Assembly: GCA_023935145.1 (NCBI GenBank) | Contig: CM043700.1 | Span: forward strand, 63,506,620-63,570,619 | Length of the DNA: 64,000 nucleotides | Direction of reading: 5' to 3' | Source of the DNA: Bretschneidera sinensis | Lineage: Eukaryota > Streptophyta > Magnoliopsida > Brassicales > Akaniaceae | Shown: positions 43,268 to 54,953 of the stretch, piece by piece | Position numbering within the stretch: position 1 is the stretch's first letter | How the letters are laid out: every line of letters begins with the position of its first letter | Notes under the pieces: model-generated | The model's database searches: none | Told to the model about the DNA's origin: nothing | What the model saw: only the letters and a program-made list of their open reading frames with translations | Program-made: the position numbers and the translations under genes

Positions 43268-44455
43268 TGTTGACTTATATTTAATTTTAGTAATGACAAA
43301 ACACTACTCTAATTATACTAATAGTTTTATTTAAATGTTTAAGCAGCAAAAGCATTTAGCATAGAAACAATATGCAAGAACTCAACTCGACTCAAACACC
43401 AAGACAAGGTAGAAGATCTAGAATAGGCATTAAGATAATTAAAACAATTGTAAATATCTCATGTTCAATTATATAGCTTGATCTGTGGCTCAATTTATAA
43501 AAGACTTCGACAAAACTAACCATACAAAAGTTTCTAAAGTAAAAAATAGTTTTGAAACATGAAAAACTGGGTTGAAGGACAACCTAGTTGACTGGCTCCA
43601 TATACCAATCGATTGGGATATGGAACAGAAGGTTCTCAGTCGACTGGTGTTGAGGATCCAATCGACTGGTAATTGGGATAAAAAGTTTCCAGTCAACTAG
43701 TACTCTCCCATAGTCTAAAAAGTGAAATTTTTCACTTGACTCGGTCAACTGGTACAAGGACCCAGTCGACTGGTAATTCGAAAATATGACCGTTTGAGAT
43801 GCGGGACTTGAGCATTTAATACCCCAAATCTACCAAGTCAGTGTCAAACAGTTATATTGATTCAAAGCTATATAAACCCACTTCAACAAGCATTTAAAAA
43901 TAGAGAAAAACACATTCGATTCACAAGATAGCTCATTAATTCTCAAAAGCTTTGAAAAATTTATTGTTGAGCCATTCTTCAAGCTTGTTCTTGAAACAGA
44001 GATATTGTTCATTTGTAAAAGTACTTATTGCTATCTCTCTACTATTTTCTTTACAGCAAACTTCATTTATTGTAAAGGGAAAAAGTTGTAATAACTCTTA
44101 GAGTGTTTAGGATTAAACACTTCATTGTAACTTCCATGAGGAAGATAGTGACTTCCGTGAAGAAGAGATTGGTTGTAAGGTTTTTGCAACACCCCCTAAG
44201 TTGCACGACTAAGGTTTTAATGGATTGATCAATGAGGTTCCTTGAAGAGAGTGGACGTAGGGTCGGAGAGATTCCGATATTGCCGAACCACTATAAACGG
44301 AGTTTGCATATTCTCTTTCTTAAACTCCTTTACTTTCAAGCATATTATTTGATTGTATGCTGTGTGTATTTAACTGTTTAAAAACTTGCAAGTAAATTAG
44401 AAAAAGTTTTTAAAACCCAATTCACCCTCCTCTTGGGTTTGAACCTCGGTTTACA
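43268..44455 (+). mobile_element. Solo LTR, Ty1/copia-like
   Basis: It begins TGTTGACTT, ends CGGTTTACA, and is flanked by identical CAAAT (43263-43267 and 44456-44460). Inside are repeated CAGTCGACTGG motifs (43580-43780), a TATA box, TATATAAA, at 43869-43876, and an end section with ACCCAATTCACCCTCCTCTTGGG, which I associate with copia LTR ends (Sirevirus/Tork-like). No internal region remains. Confidence 0.82.
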
Positions 44456-44626
44456 CAAATGAATCAAATCCCACATTGTGTTACCTATAATACTTTGCTA
44501 TATATGACCAATGACTTTAAATTTTGACAATTTCAACATATATTTAAGTTTTCCTATCATTCTTTCATTCTCTATGGTTTTGTACTCATATTCCCTTCTT
44601 TATTCATGATCAATTCTCAATAATAC

Positions 44627-45843
44627 CACTCATCATCTTCTTCATCATCATCTTCTTCATATTCTTCTTCTTTTTCTTCTTCTTCTTTTTCTTCTTCTTC
44701 TTCTTCTTCTTCTTCTTGTTCTTCATCTTCTCATTCTCCTTCTTCTTCTCCACATTTTTCTCCTCCTCCTCCTTCTTCTCCTTTTTCTTCTTCTTATTCT
44801 CATTCTTCTCCTTCTCATTCTTCTTTTTCTTCTCCTCATTCTTGTTCTCCTTTTTCTTCATCTTCTTTTTCTTCATCATCATCATCTTCTTCTTCTTATT
44901 CTTCTCATTCTTTTCCTCTTTCTTCTTATTCATCTTCTCATTCTTCTTCTTATTCTTTTCATTCTTTTCCTCATTCTTCTTCTTCTTCTTCTTCTTCTTC
45001 TTCTTCTTCTTCTCTTTCTTTTTCTTCTTCTTCTTTTTCTCCTCCTCCTCATTCTTCTTCTTCTTCTTCTCCTTCTTATTATTCTTCTCATTCTTCTCCT
45101 TCTCCTTCTTCTCTTTCTCATTCTTCTTCTTCTTCTTCTCATTTTTTTTCTTCTTCTTCTCCTTCTCCTTCTCATTCTCCTTCTTATTCTCATTCTTCTT
45201 CTCCTTCTTATTCTCCTTCTTCTTCTCCTCATCCTCATCCTTCTTCTTCTTTTTCTTTTTCTTCTTCTCATTCTCCTTCTTCTTCTCCTCTTCCTTCTTC
45301 TTCTTCTTTTTTTCCTTCTTCTCTTTCTTCTTCTCCTTCTTCTTCTTCTTCTTCTCCTTTTTTTCTCCTTCTTCTTCTTTTTCTTCTCATTCTTATCCTC
45401 CTTCTCCTTCTCATTCTTCCTCTCCTTCTACTTCTCATTCTTCTTCTTCTTCTTCTTCTTCTTCTTCTTTTTTTTCTTTTTCTTTTTCTTCTCCTTCTCC
45501 TTCTCCTTCTCCTTCTTCTTCTCCTTTTCCTTCTTCCTCTTCTTCTTCTCCTTTTCCTTCTATTTCTTCTTCTTCTTCTTCTTCTCCTTCTCCTTCTTTT
45601 TCTCCTTCTCTTTCTCCTTCTTCTTCTTCTCCTCCTCCTCCTTTTTCTTCTCACTCTCATTCTCCTTCTCCTCCTTCTCCTTCTCCTTCTCCTTCTCCTC
45701 TTTCTCTTTCTTCTTCTTCTCTTTCTTCTTCTTCTCCTCCTCTTTCTTCTTTTTCTTCTCATCCTCCTCCTTCTTCTTCTTATTCTTCTTCTTCTTCTTT
45801 TTATTTTTCTTCTTCTTCTTCTTCTTCTTCTTCTTCTTCTTCT
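44627..45843. repeat. 1.2 kb CTT/CTC polypyrimidine tract
   Basis: It is almost uninterrupted TTC/CTT with CTC and occasional CAT or TAT triplets, ending CTTCTTCTAACG. Triplet periodicity leaves long open frames on both strands (Phe/Ser-rich plus, Arg/Lys-rich minus), which have no similarity to proteins I know and are rejected as genes. It replaces the missing start of the copia 5' LTR that follows. Confidence 0.95.
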
Positions 45844-46269
45844 AACGAATTTTGGATTTTTAGAGTTGATACAGTCGTCTAAATGGTGTATACAGCCAAC
45901 TGAATAAAAAGAAGAAAATTCCTTGAACTCTCTATGATTTTTCTGGATTTTCTCTTTTCTTATTCTTCTCTTTTCAAAATACTGATTTACTTATGTCAAT
46001 AAATCTTGCAAATTTTCAAACGTAAGTGTTATACATCCATAAACTCTTAGAAGATGTTGTGGGTTATTCTTCACAAGTGCAAAGTGCAGAATAACATAAG
46101 AACTTCATTGTATCTTATAGAAAATTCGCCAATAACCTTTTGCACGGTGAGGAGTGAATTAAACCTTAAGGAAAGTGAACTGCTCACGCCTTGAAGCCTT
46201 TCTCTCTCACACACTTATTTTGATAAACAACCCTCACTTTCAGTAATCTTTTCCCACTAGATATCAACA
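45844..46269 (+). repeat. 5' LTR of copia, truncated and internally deleted
   Basis: It matches the 3' LTR from GAATTTTG onward but lacks about 240 bp corresponding to 50604-50843, including the TATA box. It ends GATATCAACA. It therefore probably has no promoter. Confidence 0.85.
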
Positions 46270-46300
46270 ATCTTAAGGTTTAATTTACTTGTTTATCAAA

Positions 46301-46965
46301 ATGACTTCCTTGAGTTCGTTGAAAGATATGGCACTGGACTTTAACAAGTTGTAGCGATTCGACGAAAGAAATTTTTATCGCTGGCAGAAGAAGATGTTCT
46401 TCCTCCTAACATCGCTTCAGGTATATTATGTCATCAATTCTCCAAGAACCGAACCTGCAGAAGATGAACGAATTTCTTAGACAAGAGAGAGAGAGAAATG
46501 GGATCAAGATGATGAAATTTGCAAAGGTCATATCCTAAATGTCATGTCCAACAACCTTTTTTATGCCTACCACAATGTCAATACGACAAAGGAGTTGTGG
46601 GACACACTGCAGGCACGGTACATGAAGGAGGATGCAGTAAGTAAGCGTTATATTATTACAAAATTTAATAATTTTAAAATGATTGATACTTGTCATAATA
46701 TAGATCAATATAGTGAGATTAAAACTATATTAGATCAATTTACTTAATATAATCTAAAAATGGATGGGACCATAACAGTCACAACCATCATAGATAAACG
46801 ACCTCTTTTATGGAAGAATTTCAGGAATCATCTGAAGTACCAAAAGGAAGACCTAACACTTGAGAAGTTAGGCAACCATCTCCGTATTGAGGAGGACTTA
46901 CGAAAAGAAGGTAAGGAAGAAAAAAGGGAAAACACCATAAGAATTTGTGGCTGTGATTTATGAAG
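46301..46965 (+). pseudogene. Copia gag
   Basis: From ATG 46301 (MTSLSSLKDMALDFNKL-stop) it reads RFDERNFYRWQKKMFFLL, GHILNVMSNNLFYAYHNVNTTKELWDTL, NFKMIDTCHNIDQYSEI, IIDKRPLLWKNFRNHLKYQKE and LEKLGNHLRIEEDLR. This is a copia gag of the UBN2 type. In-frame stops occur at about 46352, 46477 and 46744, and no zinc knuckle survives. The start codon lies only 31 bp after the LTR. Confidence 0.85.
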
Positions 46966-48160
46966 AAAATGTGTACCAGTGATAGGAAAGGGAAAAGTGC
47001 AACTAGAGTTCACTTCTGGAAAGACCCTCAACCTCATTGATGTGTACCATGTATCTGAAATTAAGAAGAATTTAGTTTCTGGTAGCCTCTTGAACAAAAA
47101 TGGGTTCAAGCTTGTTTTTTAGGTTGAGAAGTTTGTACTCTCTAAGGGAGGTATTTTTGTTGAGATGGGATATATGTATGAGGGATGTTTAAACTCAATA
47201 TTAATAATACGAGTATGATTTTTGCTTATATTGTTGATTGTTCTGCTTTATTTTGGCATAATAGTTTAGGACATGTAAATGCTAGACGATTAAATGATAT
47301 GATAAAGTTAGATTTACTTCCAAAATTTGATATAACCTTAGAAAATTGTAGAACATGTATGCTTACTAAAATCAATAGAAAACCGTTTTCAAGTGTTCAA
47401 AGAAATTCAAAAATTTTGGATTTAATTCATAGTGATTTATGTGATATACACGCTATACCTTCTTTAGGAGGAAAGAAATATTTTGTAACTTTTATAGATG
47501 ATTGTACAAGATATTATTACATTTATTTATTACATTCTAAAGATTATACTATGCATAGTTTTTTTTTTGTTTTTAATAATAAAGTAGAACTTCAGTGTGA
47601 CAATAGATTAAATGTCTTAGAACTGATAGGGGAGGTGAGTATTATGATCTTACTTATTTTGAGACTCGTGGAATAATTCATAATATCACCACCCCTTATA
47701 CACCACAGTAAAATGGTGTAGCAGAGAGGAAAAATTGAACTATAAAAGAGATGGTTAATGCCATGCTTTTCAACTCTGGTATAGGACATGGGTTTTGAGG
47801 AGAAGCAATTTTAATGGCTTGTCACATTTTAAATAGAGTCCCTACAAAAAGAAACAAAGTAACACCTTATGAGTTATGGAAGAATAGAAAGCCTAATCTA
47901 GACTACCTTAAGGTGTGGATTTGTAGAGCTATAGTTAGAGTTCCTGAACCAAAAAGGAAGAACATGGGTGAAAGAGGAATAGAATGTATTTTCCTCGGAT
48001 ACGCACTTCATAGTAAAGCTTATAGATTCATGGTGGTGGATCCAAATAATTATTATTCAATAAATTCCATCATTGAATCTAGGGATGCTATTTTCGATGA
48101 AAATAGGTTCAAGACACTTCCTAAGACTATTTCAAATAGTAATGAACAAGAATAAATTTC
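46966..48160 (+). pseudogene. Copia protease remnant and integrase
   Basis: Frames in order: [28 protein letters not shown] (pre-integrase), LFWHNSLGHVNARRLNDM...CRTCMLTK (the HHCC zinc finger, 47245-47355), LIHSDLCDI and YFVTFIDDCTRYYYIYLL (first Asp), TTPYTPQ-stop-NGVAERKN (third catalytic Glu region, about 47690-47730), and ACHILNRVPTK...PYELWKNRKPNLDYLKVW, GIECIFLGYALHSKAYR (47814-48155). Several stops and frame changes are present. The protease active site was not found. Confidence 0.88.
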
Positions 48161-49846
48161 AAGGAAGGAAGTAGTTGAAAATGATGTGGAACTTAGAAGG
48201 AGTAAAAGAGTTAAAACTCCTAAGATGTATGGACCCGATTTTTACATGTATTTGGTAGAAGGAACTAAGAACTCAATAAGTAATTCTATTCCAATTGTCT
48301 TGAATATTGACTCTGGCCCACAAACTTATGAAGAGAGTATAAAGTCTCAAGATGTTGCATTTTGGAATGAGGTCATAAATGATGAAATGGACTCTATAAT
48401 GGGGAACAAAACCTGGAAATTGGTGGACCTTCCACTAAGTTCCAAATCCATTGGATGCAAGTGAATTTTCAAAAGAAAATTAAGGGTGGATGGTACAATT
48501 GATAAATTCAAGGCAAAGTTAGTGGCTAAGGGATTTACACAAAAAAAAGTGTTAATTACTTTGACACCTATGCACCTGTTGCAAGGATAGCTAAAATTAG
48601 AATGCTTCTTGCATTAGCTTCCATATACAAGCTTGAAATTCATTAAATGGATGTTAAAACAATATTCTTGAATGGTGAATTAGAGGAAGAAGTGTATATG
48701 AGTCAACCTGAAGGTTTTGTAGTTAAGGAACAAAAGCATAAAGTATACAAGTTAGTTAAGTCTTTATATGGACTTAAACAAGCCCCAAAACATTTGCATC
48801 AGAAATTTTATCAAGTAATACTATCAAATGGTTAAAGAATTAATGAATATGATAAGTGTGTATACAGTAGGTTCATTAATGATAAAGGTGTTATTATATA
48901 TTTGTACGTAGATGACATGTTGATATTTGGTACTGACTTAGAACAAGTTCAAAATACTAGAAAATTTATGTTAGATAATTTTGATATGAAATATATGGTT
49001 GTGGTTGATGTTATTTTAGGTATCAAAATCATAAGAGATAATGATAGCTTAACTTGAACACAATCTCATTATATTGAGAAAATAATAAAGAAATTTGGTC
49101 ACTTAGAAAGCACACCTGTAAATGAACTATTTGATAATAATATCAAATTATCTCAGAATAATGGTAGATCAATTGCACAACAAGAGTATGCTAGAGCAAT
49201 TGGTTGTTTAATGTATATCATGACTTGTACAAGACCTGATATTTCTTTTGTTGTAGGGAAGCTAAGTAGATTTACTAATTGTCCTAGAAATGATCATTGG
49301 GAGGTTGTACATAGGGTCTTTAGATATTTGAAAAAGAACATGAATTTTGGCATAAGTTATAAAGGGTATCCAATAGTTTTAGAAGGATACAGTGATGCTA
49401 GTTAGGTAACAAACTGAGAGAAAGATCACTCATCCACAAAGGGATTAGATATTCACTCTTGGTGGGGGTGTCCTATCTTAGGTTTCCAAGAAACAAATTT
49501 GCATCACTGATTCTACCATGACATCGGCATTGGCAGCAGGGGTAAATAGGTTGAGTGGTTAAAGAATTTACTATTAGAAATTTCTGTGTGGCCTAAACCT
49601 ATGGCTCCAATTTCAATTCGATGTGGTAGTGAGGCAACACTAACAAGGGCCTATAGAAATGTCTACAATGGAAAATCTAGATATATCGGATTGAGACATA
49701 GCTATGTAAGGAAATTAATTACTAGTGGAGTAATTATGATTGAATTTGTAAGGTCCATAGGAAACTTGGCGGATCTTTTAACCAAGAGACTTGTAAGAGA
49801 ACAAGTGGTTAAAATATCTCAAGGGATAGGTCTCAAGCTCATATGA
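48161..49846 (+). pseudogene. Copia reverse transcriptase and RNase H
   Basis: [79 protein letters not shown], the active site YLYVDDMLIFG at about 48900-48932, and YARAIGCLMYIMTCTRPDISF...RYLKKNMNFGISY (49186-49360). RNase H: EGYSDAS (49385-49404) and SIRCGSEATLTRAYRNVYNGKSRYIGLRH...ADLLTKRLVREQVVKISQGIGLKLI to 49846. The YVDD aspartates are intact, but stops at 48462, 48832, 49058 and 49405 disable the frame. Confidence 0.9.
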
Positions 49847-50383
49847 TAGGATCACCAATGATGGAACCTGGACTCAACTCTTACTAAATCTAAGTTTTGA
49901 GTTCAATAAGACAAAGTACATAATTAGTAGTGATTGTAAGCATCTACATTTATATTTCCATCCCAAGAGTTATGATGCTTGGAACCGTAATGATAAAGTG
50001 TAGGTACTATGAGTTCTTAATGAGCTTATAAAACATTTTCTTTGGTATGTTAAATTACAGAACATACTTGATAAGCTTACCTAGTGAGTGTGAAGTGTGG
50101 CCGTTTTTGTTGAGTTCAAGGGCTTGACTCTAAAGCACTTATGATAATTTCTAGAAAATTCTAAGAGGAAAAGTCTTGTGTGTGAGACATGTCCGGTTAA
50201 ACAAATAGGATTTATGATTCAAAGTATTATATTACCACATATTCTATTTAACTTTGATGTGTTTTCACTAAATGAAGATTCAAGTCTTAAATACATCTTC
50301 ATTTATGCATGAACTTCAATGGATGATAAAGATTAGTTTTCAAGGTTTTCTCGATTTAAATTATTTTGAAAATGGTGGGGGAT
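49847..50383 (+). other. Copia 3' noncoding region with polypurine tract
   Basis: No coding frame. It ends AAAATGGTGGGGGAT (50369-50383), the polypurine tract directly before the 3' LTR. Confidence 0.75.
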
Positions 50384-51186
50384 TGTTGATGATTTTCAAA
50401 ATAAACTTGGTTTTTAAGTTAGGAATATTTTAGAAAATCAAAGGAAATGAGAAAAGAAAAAGGAAAAAAGCTTTTTGAATTTTGAGAGTTGATACAGTCA
50501 ACTGTAAACTTCATACAATCGACTAAACGATGTATACAGTCGATTGTATGATGCATTCAGTCGAATTAATGGAAGGAAGAAAATTCCTTGAATTCTCTGT
50601 AACTTTTTAAGTCGACTAAAAACATGGTCCAGTCGACTGGATGTTCGAAAATTTTGAATTTTCAAAACATTTTATCTTAGTTGAATATGAAAAAGAAATG
50701 TCCATTGTGAGAGAACACTTGGTATTCAATTTAATTTAGTTTTAAACTGAAACAAAGTGTCTCTAATGGAAAGACACACTCATTTCAACACTATATAAGT
50801 GTGTTTAACTGTCATAATTAATACAACACATATTACAATTACTTTTTTCTGAATTTTCTCTTTTCTTCTTCTCCTTTCAAAATACTGATTTACTTATGTC
50901 CAAAAATATTGCAAATTTCTAGACATAAGTGTTATACATCCATAAACTCTTAGAAGCTACTATGGGTTATTCTTCACAAGTGCAAAGTGCATAATAACCT
51001 CATAGCTTCATTATATCTTAGAGAAAATTCGCCGGTAACCTTTTGCACTATGAAGGGCGAATTAAACCTTAAGGAAAGTGACCTGGTCACGTCTTGAAGC
51101 CTTTCTCTCTCTCTCTCTCTCTCTCTCTCACTTATTTTGATAAATAGCCCTCACTTTCAGTAATCTTTCCCCACTAGATATCAACA
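50384..51186 (+). repeat. 3' LTR of copia
   Basis: It runs TGTTGATGATTTTC...GATATCAACA, 803 bp, with repeated CAGTCGACT motifs (50500-50640), a TATA box, TATATAAG, at 50792-50799, and a (CT)n run at 51101-51129 that is much shorter in the 5' LTR. Confidence 0.9.
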
Positions 51187-52556
51187 GGAATTAGACCGGC
51201 CTCACAGGTTTCAGTATAAGGATCTTTATGCTACTACAAAGGGCTTTAAAGAGAGTAAAATGATTAGAGTTGGGGGATTCGACGCAGTCTACAGAGGTGT
51301 GTTATCTACTTCTAAAACTGAAGTTGTTATCAAAAAGATCACTCGAAATTCGATTCAATGATTGAGGGAATTTGCAACAGAGATTGAAAGCTTGGGACAA
51401 TAAAGGCAAAATAACTTGTTAATCTACAAGGATGGTGTAAGCATAATAATGATCTCCTCTTAATCTATGATTATATCCCTAATGGAAGCCTTAATTCTCT
51501 CCTGTTCAAACCCAAGAAAGACTCTATATTGAGATAGGAGAAAAGATTTAGTATTGTTAAAAGCATTGCCGTTGGATTATTGTATTTACACGAAGAATGG
51601 TAGCAAGTAGTTATCCACAAAGATGTGAAGCCTAGTAATGTCTTAATAGACGCTGAAATGAACGCGCAATTAGGGGATTTTGTTCTTGCAAGGGTATATG
51701 ATCATGATAGAGAATCTAACACAAGTAATATTGTTGGAACTATTGGGTATCTTGTGAACAAATCGAAATCCGTCAATCACAAGAATTATAAACAGAAAGA
51801 AAATAAGACACGATATACCCAGGTTCACCCTAGAATAAGGCTACGTCAGGCCAGAAGTTTCACTATAATCAACCTCACAATTCTCTCATTACAATGTATG
51901 CTCAGTACATAAAGAGTATTTATAAGCAGCTTAAGATGCCCTAATTAGGGTCTCCGCCCTACTGCAAAACCACGACTATTCATGGGCCCAAGCTTAAACC
52001 TAAACCATCAAGTAAAAAACCAAACTCAAACCCAAAACATGTACAGGGACCCCCGTGGTAGTCGGGGGTTCTACAGATTTGGACTCGTGAAGTATACACA
52101 AACTCTACCATATTGCACCTGAATTGTTTCGAAATAGTAAGGCCTCCGCTTGCTCAGATGTGTTTGCTTATGGTGTTCTGTTTCTTAAAGTTGCTACCGA
52201 GAGAAGGCCTCTGATTCAGGTAATTTTTTCTTGGTTGATTGGGTGCTGGAATTCCTACAAAATGGGTTGAATCCTTGATGCAGTTGATCCTAAGTTGAAT
52301 TCATGTTATGTAGTTGAAGAGATGAAATTGGTAATGGGATTGGGTCTTCTGTGTTGAACTAAGGCCTACTATGAGACAAGTTTTGTGGTATCTAAATGGG
52401 GATGATCAACTTCCTTTGTTGGATAACAATTGGGGTTCTATGGATTCTATGAATTCAAAATTCTCGGAAGTTATTTCTTCTGATATGATCATACGATCAT
52501 ATTGTTCGTCGTGGATCAATGGAATGGCTTCTAGTTCTATAGACAATGGCAGATAG
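51187..52556 (+). pseudogene. L-type lectin receptor kinase pseudogene 1, kinase half
   Basis: It reads ELDRPHRFQYKDLYATTKGFKESKMI, VYRGVLS, EVVIKKITRNSIQ-stop-LREFATEIESLG, VIHKDVKPSNVLIDAEMNAQLGDFVLAR, NIVGTIGY, then after a 360-bp insertion IAPELF, DVFAYGVLFLKVATERRPLI, VDPKLNS, MRQVLWYLNGDDQLPLL, ending at 52556. It parallels the copy at 56331-58257. The catalytic loop HRD reads HKD and the DFG loop reads DFV, so even the parts in frame could not phosphorylate normally. The lectin half and transmembrane segment are absent; the copia element occupies their place. Confidence 0.88.
51751..52110. mobile_element. 360-bp insertion in LecRK pseudogene 1
   Basis: It interrupts GTIGY|IAPEL exactly, with TAT on both sides (51748-51750 and 52111-52113). 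It contains CCAGGTTCACCCTAGAATAAGGCTACGTC, like the TTCxxCC...CTACGTC blocks of some LTRs. No TG...CA ends were seen, so the class is unknown. Confidence 0.65.
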
Positions 52557-53804
52557 TTGTACTTATCCTTTTTCTTTGTTTTGCTGGTGTTGAATTCGCC
52601 AAGAATTTATGTGGGTTATCTTTCATTCTAGCCTAACTAGGATTTGTAATTGATATAAATCTTTCACTATAAGCCCATCATAGAAAGAGAAAAAAAAATA
52701 TTTTCTGCAATTCAATTGTCAATAATGTTATTATCATAGAATAACTAAATCAATGTATGATTGTGAATTATAAGAAAGCAAACTACTTCTCTGTTGTTGA
52801 ATTTCTTATAATATACGAGGTAAGTTTCTTGCATCTATTAATCATTATATAGGCCAGGGGCGACATTCCTGTAAAGAATGGTTATTAAAATTGACCCATT
52901 AAGTAGAGAGATTTGCAATTGGGTGATGAAAATATCCTTTGACTAAATCAGAAAAGTGTAGAAAAATTAGGGATAAATATACAAACGCATAAGTGGGTTT
53001 TAGAGTTCCTAACACACAAAAACATAAGCTTTAGTTAGTATTGCAGTAGGAAATAAAGAAGATAATAATATACACACGCATAATTGGTGCTTCATTATCA
53101 TAATTGAAGCTTTGAAAAAAAAAAAAAAAAAAAAACTCTAATCTGATCTTATATTTTTGGAGATTTTAGCAAATCATAATATTTTAGGAGATATATGATG
53201 AATCAAACTTATTTACGTAAAGAAAATCCTGAGAATATATGAATTTCATATTTAGTTAAATTTAAGTTGTAAGGACTTTTGATATATTTTTCAGTTAGTT
53301 TTTATTTTCTTTATTTTGAATGTATACTTTCTTTTCTTTATTGACCGTAGATATGTTTTCTGGTTGACTATGGATGAAAAAAGGGCATATTCCTTGAATC
53401 CTTGGACATTAAAGAGTTAAAGACCGATATATATATTTATGGAAGTTTTTAATGATGTTGCTAAATCTAACCACTGATATTGGGGGAGGCAAAATCAAAC
53501 CTGATAACTAAATGTTATAAATTATTATTCCCTCTTTATTTAATTTTTTCACCTTTTTTTTCTTTCTTTCTGTTTCATTCAAAAATGTTAATCTTATTTA
53601 GGCTAATTTTGAGAGTGTTTCGAGTTATTTCAATGGAAAACCAAACTACACCGTAATTTTTTGATCTTTTGCTTTTCTTCGTTATTTATGTGTCTATTTA
53701 TTGATTTTTCTTAGTTTACTGAGAATCTGGATCTTGTATTTGCAGATTTGTATTTTGAAAGTGGACATCAATTGTTGCACAACATTATTTTAGTGGACTT
53801 CTGT

Positions 53805-53837
<33 letters not shown>

Positions 53838-54032
53838 GTTTTAAGTGTTTTTAAAATTACCTAAATACCTTTCTTTTAATTGTGGTTTTAAGAAATATTC
53901 AAGACCATTTTGGTTTTTAATAATTTGAGACGGCCACAGTAGGCAATATGTGTCGGGGACGTCCAACAATCTGTAATTGGGTCTAGATTCAAGTACTGCT
54001 TTCTGAAATACTAAATAGAAGCAAAATTGTAA
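52557..54032. other. Intergenic DNA between LecRK pseudogene 1 and a DNA transposon
   Basis: AT-rich with a poly-A run at 53115-53134 and a 28-base poly-T run at 53808-53836. No gene or bounded element is supported. Confidence 0.6.
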
Positions 54033-54950
54033 AGATCCATTTGGTTCACCGATATAATTATGATGGGATAAGATTAGTATTACAGTGGGATAAGATTATA
54101 TGATATTAAAATGACACTATCTTAATGCTATATTTGATTCATAAAATTCTCAAATTTGAATTAAAATGAGATAGTAAGTATAAAGATCAATATGCCCTTA
54201 CAAACCTAGTATACTTTGCTCCAAACCCAAATTTCCATAATCTTATCTCTTCTTCGATTCTTCTTCTTCCCTCTTCTGTTCTTCTTATTCCCTTTACAAC
54301 CCCATCAACCACCATAAAATTCCTCTACTACCCCATCAACCACCATTAACTTCCCTAAAACTAAACATACCAAACCATAACAGAAAACCTCTATCTCCTC
54401 GACACCATATTTATAGAAACCATCACAAACCCAGGTGGCAGGGCCGAGGAAGCTCGATGGCGGTGCGAGGAAGGTCACACGATGACGGTGAGGAGAAGGT
54501 CGCACGACAATGGTTGAAGGAAGGTTGATCTGCTCAGAATAAGACACATAAGTAAAAGGAAGAGGAGGAGGAGGAGAAGGAGGAGAAGGAAAAGGGAAAA
54601 GGAAAGGAGAAGAAGGTGAGGCACGGAGTAGGAGGAGGGAGGCGCAGAGGATAAGGAAGGTGAAGAAGAATGGAGGCGAGGAAGAGGAGGAGGAGGGGAT
54701 GAGAGCTGTCGCATATTGGGGAAGAAGAAAATGAGGGGAAAAGAAGAAAGAGGAAGAGTAAAATGGTCTGTGAAAAAAAAATTAATTCCAAATGGTGGGA
54801 TTAGATCTATACCAGAGAGGTTAGGGCAGATTTTGAGATATTAAGATTAGATTTGCCCCAGCTGAATCCCTTCCAAGTAAACATGAGACTACTGTTCAAG
54901 TGGAACTAAATTAGTCTGTTCCAGTTTTTTCTCCCAAACCAAATGCCCCC
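54033..54950. mobile_element. PIF/Harbinger-like non-autonomous element, copy 1
   Basis: TSD TAA at 54030-54032 and 54951-54953. The ends AGATCCATTTGGTTCACC and CTCCCAAACCAAATGCCCCC are inverted (CATTTGGTT / AACCAAATG). Shared with copy 2: a 5' block with GATGGGATAAGATTA repeats, ATAAAGATCAATATGCCC, and a purine-rich core (GGAGGAGG, 54550-54750). The open frames on the minus strand are by-products of the purine-rich core. Confidence 0.75.
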
Positions 54951-54953
54951 TAA

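Larger units (their letters stand above)
45844..51186 (+). mobile_element. Ty1/copia retrotransposon, decayed
   Basis: Truncated 5' LTR (45844-46269), gag, integrase, RT and RNase H in copia order, then the 3' LTR (50384-51186). It lies inside a LecRK pseudogene whose kinase half resumes at 51187. The outer end of the 5' LTR is lost in the CTT tract, so the TSD cannot be tested; GGAAT follows the 3' LTR. Confidence 0.9.

Noticed and set aside
44716..45882. 388-codon Phe/Ser-rich open frame and opposite-strand Arg- and Lys-rich frames
   Set aside because: They are created by triplet periodicity of the CTT/CTC tract; all frames lack stops for that reason and none resembles a known protein.
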